Origin: Pyrrhosoma nymphula
Lineage: Eukaryota; Arthropoda; Insecta; Odonata; Coenagrionidae
Assembly: GCA_963573305.1 (NCBI GenBank)
Contig: OY754332.1
Span: 47,467,559-47,531,558, forward strand
Length of the DNA stretch: 64,000 nucleotides
Direction: 5' to 3'
Made by a program: the position numbers and the translations under genes. Under the pieces are notes generated by a model. The model was not told the origin of the DNA. It did no database searches and saw only the letters and a program-made list of their open reading frames with translations. Positions 35,701-47,965 of this stretch are shown piece by piece; position 1 is the first letter of the stretch, and every line of letters starts with the position of its first letter.

Positions 35701-37239
35701 GACCCACGTCGAAATTTTGAATTTCAAAGCGAACGCTCGTGAAGCCGTCTGCGGTTAGGCGATCGGAGACGTCACGTGACAACGACCTTCGGGGAGCGCC
35801 GACGCAACAATTCCCGCGCACACAACGTGCCGCGTCCGCCGCGCCGCGTTGGGCCGGACGAGAAAGCCCCAAACGAGCCGGAAAACTCCCGACACGATTC
35901 TAGAAAGTGCAATGATGCAACTAGCAGTCTCATTTCCCACGGATGACCGCGGGTGTAAACAGAATGCATGCACCAACACTATCACAGTGGTAGTGATAAG
36001 ATCATTCCTCTGAATATTAAAGGTGACGTCAACTTGTTGATATTCCGGCTTCGCCTGCCGTGGACTTAGTGATAATGTAAACAAGAACCCGCGCTTCAGC
36101 GTTTGAGCATTCGCTGCGAATGCTATTAGCGGGGCACTAGCAAAGAGATTTAAATAAAGGGATGCACCCTGCGGTCTTACGCAGTTTTTTCAATCACTGA
36201 TTGGGCTGACTGTAAACAAGATTTCTCGAAATCGGGTCATTCGGACTCGGAATAATGATAATAAGAAATTACTAGGGGAGGGCACCAATTGAAATTTAAC
36301 AGGACGAAGAAATATTAAACTAATTGCATAATTGCGCGTACAAAATGCATGTATAGTGTGGTAGTCACTAGCCACCCAAGGGGATCAATTTTCATCTTCA
36401 TTATCTTACCTTAGCCATAAAGCTCTCATACACAACTTTCTACTCAAAGTCAAGGATATGAAAATTTATGTTGTTGATATTAGCGAATGTATGAAGTGGT
36501 TTTTAGTTTCCAAACCCCATTTTTTAAGGAAGAATCGAAGGTTGTAACAAAATCTAATGTGAGTGCAAAAAAAGTTTCTTTTACATTCAAGAGTTATAAT
36601 TTCAGCACTTTATCTTGTGTGAAAAATAAAGTTCAAATAATTCCATGCTTTTCTCATGGGACCCAGAGTTGACAAGTATGGGGAAACAACCCCTTTAACT
36701 TATCGTTAGCGGATGTAACTTTATCCCGGTCGGTTTTGAGTCACGATCTGCATTTGTGCCAAATTTCCATTTACTAGACCGCACGGAAGTCCTCAGAACT
36801 AGCGTAACTGACGGACGGATGACAACTTTAAATAAAAAAGTGTTTATCCCGTGGAGAATAAGCATAGAGAACAAACAGCAATAATAACTACACCGAAGTG
36901 CCCCTGAGTTTCTTCGGAGTTCTATTACGGAGTTTTCCCTCTACAGGCTCTTGATCGGAACGTCTTGGCCCTCAGGCTTTCTACTGATCGTTCGCGTTAG
37001 AACGTTAACTTTTCTTCAGCCCAGCCCATTCACCAGCCTACGACAGCCCCCCCCCCCCCCCGCAAGGCCAACGAATCAAATAGGTAAATAAATAATATAT
37101 CATAAACAAATATAAACATTTTCAAGTCGCCGACAAGTTCAACGGGAACTCCACCGACCGCCGGACGCATTTCGTCGATCGTCGTCACGATCACACGAGT
37201 GGAGTGAGATATAATTTGCATCGAAAGAAATGCAACCTT
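32706..37239. other. Long anonymous stretch with a small hairpin
   Basis: The only distinct structure is a hairpin at about 34357-34412, in which ACATTTCATCAATAATAACTG pairs with CAGTTATTATTGATAAAATGT. A GC-rich segment lies at 35690-35900, and a 15-base C run at 37047-37061. No gene was recognised. Confidence 0.4.
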
Positions 37240-37401
37240 TTTTCCGAGTCAAAATGGAGACAATACTCAAATTCTATATTTCAATTTCAGCGTCAGTAAG
37301 AAGTAATTACTGTAATATTTATGGCGCAAAAATATAGTTATACGTATATGTCGAAAATTCTCGGGACCTAATTAAATAAATATGTCTACATAAGTCTCTA
37401 T

Positions 37402-38011
37402 GGCTACGGATACTATGGATGCGAATTCTGACGAAAATGTGCTCTGACGACTTCGAACGAGTTCTGACGAATTCGTCCGAACAAACAAACGACCGTTTTC
37501 CATTGAGAGTGTGAACAGTAGCAGCGAAGAATACGTCAGAACATGTACGACGTCGTCAGAACCATTTGAGCGATCAAACGAGTTTGATTTTTCGTGCGAC
37601 CGCGTCCGAATTGGATGTATTCCTGCATTGACTTTCGAGTTCTTTGGTCACCATGGACATTGATAAACTCATTAATCTAGTGTGCGACAACAGGTGTTTG
37701 TGGGACATGAAAGATAAGAATTACCACAACAGAGATATTTCTCGGCAAATGTGGGAGAAAGTGGATACAGAACTGAACACTAGCATTAAGTACATTTTTT
37801 TTAATTTTGATGAAGCGTTTACAATACATAATAACATAATTGTCAAGAAAATAAAAGTCATCAAGTTCATCCATCTTGGCTGGGCGGCAGAAACGTACGT
37901 ACTGACTATCAGAAAACGCGCACAATGTAACCACCTTGTTCTGACGAGGATTTCGGACGTACTCGTCAGAACACATTTTCGTCAGAACTCGCATCCATAG
38001 TAAACGTAGCC
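37402..38011. mobile_element. TIR element carrying an MADF-domain fragment, nested in a MITE
   Basis: Terminal inverted repeats of about 55 bases frame the element. The left end GGCTACGGATACTATGGATG continues into GAATTCTGACGAAAATGTG. The right end is the reverse complement with a few mismatches (...CATCCATAGTAAACGTAGCC). The interior is rich in TCTGACGA motifs. With the MADF-like frame inside, a PIF/Harbinger-related non-autonomous element is the best guess, because that superfamily encodes a Myb/SANT or MADF-like partner of its transposase. The flanking duplication is unclear and the transposase is absent. Confidence 0.7.
37644..38000 (+). pseudogene. MADF-like domain remnant inside the TIR element
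   Basis: The ATG at 37644 or 37653 opens a frame whose first 45 residues (DIDKLINLVCDNRCLWDMKD, then YHNRDISRQMWEKVDTELN) fit the N-terminal two helices of an MADF / Myb-SANT-like DNA-binding domain: hydrophobic LI.LV, LWD, Y..R and the conserved W. After TELN the similarity ends and the frame runs on through low-complexity sequence into the right TIR. The domain is therefore truncated before its third helix. A start context of GTCACCATGG is good. I infer capture or decay of the element's accessory DNA-binding protein. Confidence 0.65.
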
Positions 38012-38399
38012 GAACCCGACTCATTTTTTTCACGCCGTACGGCTAAAAAGCCTTAAAAATTGTAACTTTTAGCGATTCCGTAAAAATGTCTGCTGTGAGT
38101 AATATATTATTTTTTATAAATAGTTGAGAAAATACACAAACTACACACCGTTAGTTTTTTGGCGAAATCTAGTTAATCTATTAATTACTAATTTTTTCAG
38201 TTATCCCCCACCGGAGGGCACAGCCGTAACCTATCCAATGTAAAACAGCTTATATTTTCAGGCAAATTGCTCGAAGAGTAGTTCGGCAAGGGGTTAATAT
38301 TTTGATACCATTGGAAAGGTGAGTTTTTCTTTAAAATAAGGTCAAATTCATCACACTCGAAGTGAAGTGATATTTCGCTCAAACTAGCTTAAATTTGAG

Positions 38400-38900
38400 C
38401 GACGGGCATTGGCAAACGAGAGCATGGATCCTCGGTGGGGGGGGGGGTGGTGGGTGGAGGACATCGCCTCGATGACGGGGGCATCGGCCGCCAGCGCCAT
38501 CCAAGGCGAGGCCGAGGGCACTTCGGAAAGGAGACCAAGCCGGGGCACCAACTCACTCCGGGACCGGAGCGGCCGCACACCAGGGGGAGACTTTTCCCGT
38601 GAACGGTGGCGGCGACAGACCCCCGCGAAATCGTGGCACTGCGAGGGAAGGCAACCATGGACTGGGTCCGTAAAAAGCCTCGCCCACAGGCGGGTACGAG
38701 TGAGACAAGCCTTTGAAGATGAACTCTGTCTCTGTAATCCACGTTGAGCAGCGAACGGCCACAACGGGCAATATCGCACGCACCTTCCGCAGCAGGCACG
38801 CCACAAAAATGAAACGCGCGCGACGGTTACAAGCCACCGAATAGATCGGCGGCGTGCGAAAAATGGCCAGCGAAGGCCTCCCTCCACCTTAACGATGACA
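38400..38900. other. GC-rich, CpG-dense block
   Basis: It starts just outside the MITE right end with an 11-base G run at 38437-38447. A 249-codon minus-strand frame (38384-39133), the longest in the window, spans it. Other frames on both strands are open over the same bases and no domain is recognisable, so I treat it as compositional. Confidence 0.5.
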
Positions 38901-40503
38901 CATCCAGTCACGGATTTCACAAAGTCGTAACCAATTAACTCGTCTTCGATGAGACGATTGACACCTGAACCGCCCCACGGAAGTGCGATACGGACCATTA
39001 CATTCTTCGTGTTCATCAACGACACACACCCGGACGCAATAGCTTTTGAAACCATTTTGAATAAAAAACATTGCACTTTTCCACACTTAAAAGTACAAAA
39101 TAAAGTACAAGTTTTAAGTGTAGAAAAATACAAAGTTTTTATTCAAAATGGATATCTATCACTTCCAAAGTCAAGCCTGAAACAATCAAATTTAAGCTTT
39201 TGAAAGCTTAATAATAGCGTGGTAACATGAAGGTAAATGATGAGGGCTAGATGAGGGCGAATCATCGGCTAGATTTCCACAAAATTTCAAAATATTGAGG
39301 GAAATGGATATTAGAACGAAAAATACGTGTATGGCAACACGCGTAGGGCACTTAAGAATTATATGAAACATGCCCATCAAAATGAAACCCATTGAATGCC
39401 ATATGTACTTGAGAGGGGTTTCCAGTCGATCGGCAGGGAGGGCGCACGATGGAGGACAAAGCCAAGCGACCATTCAACATCTAGATACTGCCCTGCTGGC
39501 TATAACAGGGGCGTATGGTAGGGGGTGTTAGGACGACAGCCATAAAAAATGGAGAATTATAAAAAAGAAAATGGGAAAATATGTGAGGGGTGATTTGGAA
39601 GAACAACACCTAGCCATGTTTTGGTTATATTAGTGAATGTCACATGGGAGGAAACAATTACATAACGCCGATCTTAATAGAAGAAGCTTACACCAAGCCC
39701 TAGTCTAAGCAGTTTACCTTCTTCCCAGGTGTTTTCCTTTATCCCCTAGAACTGTATTAGTAATCCTCTCTCATCAGGGAGTACTCACACGTGGCGTAAT
39801 ACTTGGGGGAGAATGCTATTCTATTCATTTGGGGTTGAATTCAGTTTGCGTGGGAAATATATGGAACCCATGGGAGAACATGATGATTGAGCGATCCGGA
39901 AAGTTTTTAAATAGTTCCATCAGATCGGTAAAAATAGTGAAGTCAAGAAAGGAAGCGTAGCAGTGTACAGCTCTCGCGAAAGCTAATAGCGTTCGGAGGT
40001 GTAGAAGAAGACCTACTGGAGGGGTAAATTTTGGTGAAAGGGTTAGGGAAAATAGTAGGGAAAGGGTAGGGGAAAGCGAAGACATGGAATTTGTAACATT
40101 CATTATTGCATTTTTAAAAAATGGAATTTATATGACGTGGAAAACACAAACGCCGCGCATCCGAACGCCATAAGCTTTCGCGAGAGCTATAAGAAGAGAA
40201 ACTAAAATGCGAGATCCTAAAATCGGGGAAGCGAGCAAGCGATATCTAGACCACAAGATAGGTGCACGTGACCTGGGCTCTGGTCAGACATCGAGGAGAC
40301 TATAGGAACCCACCACACCACTTCGGCAGATTAGACCACGAAGGTAAAATAGGGGAAATCGCCGGTGGGTGAAAATAATATGTTGACGCCATATTTTGCA
40401 ATAACGACAGAGCCGATTCGAAGCATCTCAACAATTTAAAGGTGACACATCCGCATTTCGGGTTCCTTTTACGAAATAATTACTTTACTCACAACTGCAC
40501 AGT
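38901..40503. other. Anonymous sequence with dispersed repeat copy 4
   Basis: The palindromic segment CACTTTTCCACACTTAAAAGT...AAGTGTAGAAAAATAC lies at about 39073-39131. At 39507-39600 the dispersed repeat seen at 5.4, 6.5 and 15.6 kb recurs (GGGGCGTATGGTAGGGGGTG, TTAGGACGACAGCCAT). No gene was recognised. Confidence 0.45.
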
Positions 40504-41049
40504 TAAGGTAGTTTGAGCGAAAAATCATTTCACCTAGAACTTGATGAATTTGGCCTCGTTTTAAAGAAAACACTCCTATCTTTCCAATTATATCAAAATA
40601 TTAACCCCTTACCGAACTACTTTTCGAGCAATTTGCCTGAAAATATAAATTATTTTACATGGGATAGATTACGGCCGTGCATTCCAAAGGGAGAATATTG
40701 AAAAAAATAGGAATTTATAACACCTAGATTACGACAAAAAACTAACGATGATTTCTCAACTATTTATGAAAATTAATCCATTACTCACCGCAGTAGTTTT
40801 TACAGAATCACAAAAAGCCTGCTGTTTTAAGGCTTTTAAGCCGTACGGCGGGAAAAAAAAGTCAAGTTAGATACTTAAGTAGATATATTTATTTGATTAC
40901 TGAGATTTTTTGTCATATTTAACTATACTTAAGCACCACTAATGTTCCAATATTCACTTCATACTTCTTAAAGACGCTGAAATCGGGAAATTAATTTCGA
41001 ATATGGTCTCCATTATGACTAGGGAACTATCTCGCTCAAACTACCTTAA
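40504..41049 (+). mobile_element. MITE copy 4, best-preserved copy
   Basis: Complete element with TTAAGGTAGTTTGAGCGA at the left and TCGCTCAAACTACCTTAA at the right, a near-perfect TIR pair with TTAA at both ends. Interior blocks match copies 1-3. Length is about 546 bp, non-coding. This copy defines the family ends used for the others. Confidence 0.9.
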
Positions 41050-42040
41050 ACGAAATTATTTTTATATTATTTTGCCTTTGTTGCGGAAGAAAAGGCACAT
41101 CTTCTATACAGCCGATTCATCCTTTTATTTCTGAAAGATTAAGTAAGAAGATAGAGCTTGTTAGAGAGCTGTAACAAAGGAAAATATGAGCTACGGGGGG
41201 GATACGGGACCGTATTACGTGGGAGAATGGATACGTTACCACGGGAAGTGCTTTGATTGAGCCATCTGAAAAAATTCATTTCCAAACGGAATGTGAGGAA
41301 GCCATAGCCTCTGGCGCAAGCAGCTTAAGATGCTGGATAAAACGATCTCAGTTCAAGCTGGTTAATTTTGTGATTACATCTTGATATGCACCGAGTTACA
41401 GATGTTGACTTTCTGTAAAAAAAGCCAGGGAATGATCGCCGAGGTCCAAAGCCCTCCACCATTTTCCAGACAATTGGAAGGTAACGAGCGAAATCCTTTA
41501 TGCTCAGGAAATAAGCGAATGCATCTCAATGACACATAAATGTTTCAGACAGATACTAAAACATGAAAATGTAGCATCTGAGCGTCTGAAATAAAAAATA
41601 AAGGACCAGAATGGATTAATAATAAAATACTCGTGAGCTGTAGGAAGGGAAATGAGCCTAATCGATGTTTATGAACTTATGTAATGTAATACGCCCACTA
41701 CTAACGGGATAATTGAAGTAATCCTCACATGGAAGTGGAGCAATTAAACCTTCGCGACATAAATAATGTTACATACACTTCAACCCACCGAAACCGAATT
41801 TTCCAGACCTCAAACGTGACTGAATCAAAGTGGAGCTTCACTTAGACCGCGATTGGATACACTTTCGTTGGCATTATGTATCTGCGGTACTTATAAGGGA
41901 AAGTAAAAAATGGGAACTCATTGGTTGGGGAGAGGAGGAAAACTTTCTAATTTCGCTGCAGCGTGGGCTCCATAAAGGTAGCAGCTGCTCTGCGCCCTCC
42001 GAGAGCGGCTGACTCATTGACATTTCTTTCCAACCCCACC
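41050..42040. other. Unassigned sequence
   Basis: No feature could be supported in this AT-rich stretch. Confidence 0.4.
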
Positions 42041-42043
42041 GCA

Positions 42044-42063
42044 CCCCCCCCCCCCCCCCCCCC
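42044..42063. repeat. C20 homopolymer run
   Basis: Twenty consecutive C, the longest of about ten G or C runs of nine or more in the window. Length may be unreliable in sequencing. Confidence 0.8.
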
Positions 42064-42299
42064 GCCCTCCCAACGACTGTAACGCCGGCTCCATCCACGA
42101 CTGCGGAATTGATGGCACGGCAGGCACCAGGTGACTCTAAAGTGCCCGACTCCAAATGCATTTTCTTTCTACCATTTGTCCATGAATATACACATGGATC
42201 CTAAACTTCCCCCCAGTGAGTGTTGCCAAACATTCCGCAAGCATCGAAAAATCAGGACCAAGCAGATTGTAGCGCCGCCACTCTAGAGAAGGTGGCTCT

Positions 42300-42505
42300 A
42301 ACAAGGAAAGGGCGTGATTCAAATGGAGATACTGGAAATAAAGGTACCGGAATTGGTCCTCCAATTAAACCGGCCATTTTTGACACAACAAGCGAACTAT
42401 GCCGAAGGAAAGCCCGTGATTCAAATGGAGATACTGGAAATAAAAGTACCGGAATAGGTTTTCCTTTTAACACCGGCCATTTTTTGACACACAAAAGCGA
42501 ACCAT
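42300..42505 (+). repeat. Tandem duplication, period 102 bp
   Basis: GTGATTCAAATGGAGATACTGGAAATAAA-type sequence at 42314 recurs 102 bases later with few changes, followed in both by ACCGG and GGCCATTTTTGACAC. The period is a multiple of three, so the plus-strand frame 42220-42570 stays open and repeats RDSNGDTGNK. The frame has no known homologue. Similar arms (TTGTAGCGCCGC and TTGCAGCGCCG) flank the pair. Confidence 0.8.
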
Positions 42506-42908
42506 GTCGATTGCAGCGCCGTGGAAAGTTAGGCAACACTACAGCCCGTTCAGTGGTGCCGAAGATTTAGATCCATATGTGTATTCATGCATTTGTCGCC
42601 GCAGCAGACTCAATGGTTCCCTCGCTATTTTTACACCAAAACTGAACCAAATAATCCAATACGCTTAAATAGACACAGAGACAAGTTTCCATTTCGTCCA
42701 CACTTCTCATAAAAAGCATTCCGAAATCCATAGCAACTATAAAAAATTTTTAATTACTGTAGCTCCTAAAAATAATTCGTTTCCTCATGACAATATATAA
42801 CCTATGAGTGCTGCTCTTGTAACTAGGAATGAAATACTTCCTCCCACTGATCATAAATGTATTCATTTTTTTTAGCAACAACAATAGATTTGCAGGCATA
42901 TCCCCCCA

Positions 42909-43613
42909 AAGGCTGGGCGGTTTTCCAATACATTGGTTCCAATATCAATACTTGTTAAATTTTGGCATTCCAAAATCACAATTTTTGGAACGACCAATAC
43001 CAACATCCTGCATTGGATATTTGTGGTCGGAAAATCCAATATTTGCAATTGGAATATTGTATATTGAAGAACTCATATTTCCAGTTTCAATATTGAATAA
43101 TGAATTACCAATGTTAAAAATGCAAGTACTGAATATCGGAAGCCGGCGAGGAGGATGGTCGGAGAGCGACCTAATCTTTGAAAACAGAGCGTGGCACTCA
43201 TTGCAGCACTTCCTTTTCCACCATTACTCGTAGCAATAACTGGGGAAAAGAAGCTTACATTGCTTTTCTTGTTTTATAAACGAACATTTACATAATTAAC
43301 GCAGGCAGAATTTTCAAAACACTGTAAGCAAGATAATTTTACATGCTAATATAGCTAAATTCAATATTTTCCAATATACCAATATTTCATTTTTTCATTC
43401 TTTCCAATTTTAAAATATTTCCAATATTAAAATATTTCCAATATTACAATATTTACAATATTACAATATTTCCAATATTAAAATATTCCCAATATTCCAG
43501 TATGCCAAGTTTTTCCAATATTCAATTGTCCAATACAGGTTACACATATTGGTCCATTTTCAACATTTTAAGATATTGGATATTGATATTGGGATTCAAA
43601 TACCGCCCAGCCC
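42909..43613. mobile_element. AATATTGG-rich TIR element, hAT-like ends, copy 1
   Basis: The element begins AGGCTGGGCGGTTTTCC and ends ACCGCCCAGCCCT, a short TIR resembling the CAGGGCTGGGC-type ends of hAT transposons. The body is built from degenerate AATATTGG/CCAATATT words, especially 43380-43600. It carries a conserved middle part (GAGCGTGGCACTCATTGCAG, CTTCCTTTTCCACCATTACTCG, AAGCTTACATTG). A second copy lies inverted at 59755-60618. No transposase is present, and an 8 bp target duplication could not be verified. Confidence 0.7.
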
Positions 43614-44107
43614 TAAACCCCCTCTCCTCCACAAATAATGAATCCCGCCCACGGTCATCAATCGCTCGCTCCCACGATTCGACGCGATCCCTTCACTCTG
43701 TCCTTCCCGACTCAATCCCCGGCGAGTGACTTCCACGCACTGAACATGATTTCACCGCAAGCGGGTCGCTTTTTGTGGGACATCCGACACCGAGGCTCTC
43801 CGAGACCAAATAAGGGGTTAGTCTTCACAGTAGCGAGGCGTTTCACACTTCGGTGCACCCCGACGGTCACACTAGCGCGCGCGGGAGCTCGACCCACTTC
43901 TCCAGGGCGAATTTCCTTCGGGGAGGTGCGCAGACTTCGCCCCGTCACGATCACTTTACACGGGAACGACGACTGTTTAGCACCACAATCGAACCATTGA
44001 TATTCATGAATCTAACAATTGCCACGGAAAAATATAATGAACAGCATTTTTTTCACCACCATGTTAGAGGTTCACTACGTTTTGTTCTAAATGTCCATCT
44101 CTTGCAG
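43614..44107. other. Moderately GC-rich unassigned sequence
   Basis: Frames on both strands, no domain. No feature could be supported. Confidence 0.4.
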
Positions 44108-44170
44108 TCTGTTTATTTATTTATTTCTTCGGAGGCCTGACGGCGGTTTTACGTGTTTCCCCCCGTCCGT
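44108..44170 (-). mobile_element. LINE or SINE 3' end fragment
   Basis: On the minus strand, GTCAGGCCTCCGAAGAAATAAA followed by TAAATAAAC resembles the GGCCT...AATAAATAAAT 3' ends at 5.1 and 28.0 kb. Very short and uncertain. Confidence 0.35.
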
Positions 44171-44237
44171 AGTACGAATGCCGGGCATTCACAGCTCCCG
44201 TTCAATGATAAGAGGACCTATTACACCCAAGACTGCA

Positions 44238-44558
44238 TACTAACAGCACGCCTTGCCTGTTTTCTACATGGGTCTTGAGTCTCTGTCCATCTGTGTAGTT
44301 GTAGAATGCATGTATATTGACGGTCCCTCTCCGTTGTGATGACATCTGTAGTGCATGCTTGTGTAGTAGTATAGTAGTGCATGCTTGTGAGGCATCGCCT
44401 CGTGACAAGCATTAGCGATTTATGCTAATGCATAATTAGTCGTAGTTACACTAACTCTAGGGTATAGTGTAATGCATGTTGGTGATTACTCACCCCCTGC
44501 CACACACCCCTGAGGTGGCTTGCAGGGTATTTTGTAGAAGTAGATGTAGATGTAGATG
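44238..44558 (+). repeat. TAGATG-tailed repeat, copy 2
   Basis: It contains ACTAACAGCACGCCTTGCC, a small internal duplication of TAGTGCATGCTTGTG, then GCATTAGCGATTTATGCTAA, TGCCACACACCCCTGAGGTG and GCTTGCAGGG. It ends in (GTAGAT)n. Copy 51046-51240 matches it in inverted orientation. A simple-repeat 3' tail is typical of non-LTR retroposons. Confidence 0.7.
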
Positions 44559-44869
44559 AAGACACTATTACCGACCCTGAAGAGGTGGGAGCCTAAAACC
44601 ACACTTGTTGTAATCCCCCTTTGTTGCTGTGGCTATGTTATGTTTGTTCATTCTCTGCCTGTATTTTATGCAAATTGCGGGAATAAACACATACTGAACT
44701 GACAGTGCTGAACTGGAATAGTGTATCCCCTTTTGGTAACAGCTCCCATCCCGCGATTACAGCTCTGCAAGATCAACCGGGAAAAAAGCGGCGAAACCGC
44801 AAAAATTTTCCATCATTGTGATGCGTGAAAATGTGGCGACTTAATGTTCTCATGAGCCTTCCACACCCA
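44559..44869. other. Unassigned sequence
   Basis: No gene was recognised. GGGAATAAACACATACTGAAC at about 44679 looks like an end of a transcript or retroposon, but it cannot be assigned. Confidence 0.35.
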
Positions 44870-45240
44870 TTCGTTTGGGCAGATGCCGGTGAGATATGAG
44901 ATGGATATGAATCTCTCCCGCTCCATGAAAGGCATTCCCGCGCGCGGACGAAGATGGCGAGCGACTCGGGACATTACCCGGGGCTGCAGATGGAAAGCAC
45001 AGATCTCCCCCCCCCTCCCCTGCTCGCCGTCCTCGAAATACGGTCCCATTAGACGGAGACAATGGGGGGACTGACTGGCTGTGACTGACTCGACTGCGAG
45101 CAGGCGGGAAGGCAAGAAACCGGTTGTCGGGCGGGGAGAGGCTGGGGGCCGGGGATGATGATTCAGGCCCCGGCACGGAGGGAGGACGAGGCACGCAGAG
45201 CCGAGGGAAAATGTGCACTTTACGACGCGGGGCTCGCTGG
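44870..45240. other. GC-rich, CpG-dense block
   Basis: CpG-dense sequence with a 9-base C run at 45007-45015. Several frames are open without domains. Could be a CpG island. Confidence 0.5.
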
Positions 45241-46039
45241 GAAAAAAAACTCACCGACTCACGACCCATAAATCTCCGTTTTCAGCGCGTTGGCAGGAGG
45301 TTCCAACACCCGACCCTTTATTGGGAATAGGCGCTGAGCATGTAGCAGTACATCATTCACCGAGAGCAATGCAAATAGAAATATCCAGCCTGGTGGCTTG
45401 CAGGTTATTCTCACGCGATTCGAACAAGATATGGGACTGAAGGAGTGATACTAGATCATACCATCTAAGAAAAACTCAAGGAAGTTAACTTTTGGAGCAA
45501 AAGAAAGGGAGACAAGTTACGACTCATTGTGCACAGGAAAAGTCTGACTTGAAAAAACAAAAAAAAATAATTGAGAGACACCACCTCCTTTACACAAATT
45601 ATGCCTTGATTATTTATGATAAGTGGTGAGTTAGTAAAAAAAACAAAAGCTAAAATGATGACGAGTAAGAGTAGGCCGAGACATTCAGAAACTTATTCAG
45701 AAGATCCAAATAGAAGCTCACATTTATTTTTCACAGTTACAAAAAAAATGAGGGAGCATTTCCACGCACAGAGAAGGATTCATGAAGACATGGGAAGGTG
45801 GGATGATTTGAGTTTAATATAAACGTCGGGGTTAATTACTCATTCACCGCGCTCCATTGGTGAATTGTCACTTAAACCACAAAATAGAGAGACCTTCCGC
45901 AGTGTCACAAAAACACCCGTTCAGAACAACAAAAAACTGCGTGTTGAAAAAAAACAATCAGAAATAATCAAATATTTTTAAAAATACTGTTGCCATATTT
46001 TATACCTTCCTATCATGCAAAATCCGGGTAAGTGAGAGA
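45241..46039. other. Unassigned sequence
   Basis: No supportable feature. Confidence 0.4.
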
Positions 46040-46500
46040 AGAGAAGAATCAAGTTTCACTGGCAAACAGGACGCAAAGAGATGGGCAACCTCTGCACTCG
46101 GAGTCTCCACGATCAAGTAATAGCCCACGCGTGCATGTTTCATCAGCGCTTCGACGCGGAGCGTCCCTCGAAAGATTAAAATCCGTTTCGATTTGATTCG
46201 AGGATCCTCTCTCCACGGTAATCCATTCATATTCATTCGGGTGAGGAGGGGCCCTCCGTCGGGAGACGCGTGCACGGCGAGCCCGGCCCCGCCCGCCGAG
46301 GGCTCCGTGATGAATTGCACGTACACCCCACGCGGCCGACAGAGCCGAATAATCTCTCACCGACCGTCACAAAAAGAGCTTTAAAAAAATGAGAGAGAGA
46401 GAGAGGGCCGAGGGAGGTAGCTCTCCGCCAATCAGAATGCGGCGCCATCTCCACGCTTAATCCCGGTTGGCCAGATTCACCCGCGCTTTTTCCACTCTTC
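46040..46500. other. GC-rich block with a GA microsatellite
   Basis: CpG-rich, with a (GA)n run at about 46390-46406. Overlapping frames on both strands are without domains. Confidence 0.45.
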
Positions 46501-47429
46501 GGAAGAGTTTCTTCACGGCGGAATGTACACAAGTATCACAGTTAAAAATAAAATTAAAATTGAGATAAGCCGAAGAATTCCAAATAGAACTCTGGAATAG
46601 TATTCTTCTAATAATATTTCCTACATTACTCATTCAATACCTATCTGCATATGAAAACGGGGCCGACATATGTTATAACCTATATTGTATACGTATAGTG
46701 TCTCTATATTCATGGTTATAACGAAACCTAGAAACTTGAGCTACTATGAGGCTAATGATGATATATAGCGGCACTAAAAAAAGGTTAGAAAGCTGATTTC
46801 TAGCATATGGGTTATAATTCATAAAATTTGGACAGGGTAGGCCGGGAAATCTGGATGAAAGAGAAATGTCAAAAACTCCAATCAGGATTAACAGCTGTTC
46901 CCACAAAATACCTGGACTTTTTTGCACCTTGTATATGAGTAATTTTCTTTACATTTTTGCCAGGGGGAGAAAATTCTAGCCACTCATCTATTGATATTCA
47001 TGGGCATCAGAACTTTTGCATCAAGCGAAAGGAGCATTGGCTCATTCAAACCAGGATGGCTCCGCTAAAATGTGAGCCTTGCTGTTTATTTCGCAAACTA
47101 GAACATAAATGTTCCGTAGAAAGATTCAAATGTTGACGGGATATATTCTTACGGCAGGATTTCAAAGAAAACCTTAATTTAAAATAGTATATTCGGCAAC
47201 AGCACACGAGAAGCCTAAGAGCTAACTCGTTATTTTATACTCAATCAAATACTTCTACGGCCATTCCTTGAGGCTCTCGATTTTAATCCGCCAATCACCA
47301 GCTTCATACTGCTTTCGCTTAAACAAATTCAACCTTTAAACACCAACCGACTCGCTTTTCGCGAGCTCTAACTATTCATCGAAGTGAAGTTTCCGCACCG
47401 GCAGACAAACGGAATGGTTTCTTGAGTTA
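46501..47429. other. Unassigned AT-rich sequence
   Basis: No supportable feature. Confidence 0.4.
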
Positions 47430-47965
47430 TTCTGGCAGCCTCGTACGATTCTGCGCAGGACTCGCGGACCCGTGTCACGAGTCACCCAAACGAAGCGGCA
47501 CGCTTAACAAAAGGGGTCGCCCCAAACAACGTCGTGACGGTCGCCTAAATGTTCGCACCTCCGATTGTCTCCCCGACGCCCGCACGCGACAGACTCCCGT
47601 GTCCACGCGGGGATCCTCCCACACCACCCCCCAACGCGTCTACGGCAAAAACACTTCGCTGGAGGTCTTCAAACACGGAGGCGTCGAGAGTGCTCCGTCC
47701 GCCGGGCTTTCGTTTTCAACGGCCCGAGGAGGTGTGGGTGACGGCCCGCCCCCGCAACCTACATTGGCCTACAGCCCGCGGGACGGGCGCCCCGCGATCC
47801 AGGTCAGCCTCACGCGGGGCGCTGAGGCGGCCGCCGTCAATCCGCCCGCGAGATATGTGACCTTTCGGGTGCTGGCTGCGCCGATCGCCAGGGGCCCTCC
47901 TCGGTCACGAAATAATGTCCCCCGTGCGTCGCCTCGGGTGCGACCAGGGTCTCCATTATCATAAA
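47430..47965. other. GC-rich, CpG-dense block
   Basis: One of the most CpG-rich segments in the window, with AT-rich DNA on both sides. A 180-codon plus-strand frame (47422-47964) spans it, but its Pro/Arg/Ser-rich translation has no domain and other frames are open too. A promoter/CpG island interpretation is possible. Confidence 0.5.

Larger units (their letters stand above)
37240..38394 (-). mobile_element. MITE copy 3, interrupted by a TIR element
   Basis: The outer parts match the GGTAGTTTGAGCGA family. The left side (AAAATGGAGACAATACTCAAATTC, GTCAGTAAGAAGTA) lacks the terminal 30 or so bases. The right side (TCACGCCGTACGGCT, ACCTATCCAATGTAAA) ends in CGCTCAAACTAGCTTAA. About 610 bp of unrelated sequence (37402-38011) splits it, so the MITE is older than the insert. 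Confidence 0.8.

Noticed and set aside
38384..39133. Longest open frame in the window (249 codons, minus strand)
   Set aside because: It lies mostly in a CpG-dense block where other frames on both strands are also open, shows no recognisable domain, and has no supporting splice or start signals.
42220..42570. 116-codon frame with duplicated RDSNGDTGNK
   Set aside because: The repetition follows from the 102 bp tandem duplication; no homology or start/splice evidence.
47422..47964. 180-codon plus-strand frame
   Set aside because: Compositional frame in a CpG-dense block without domains.
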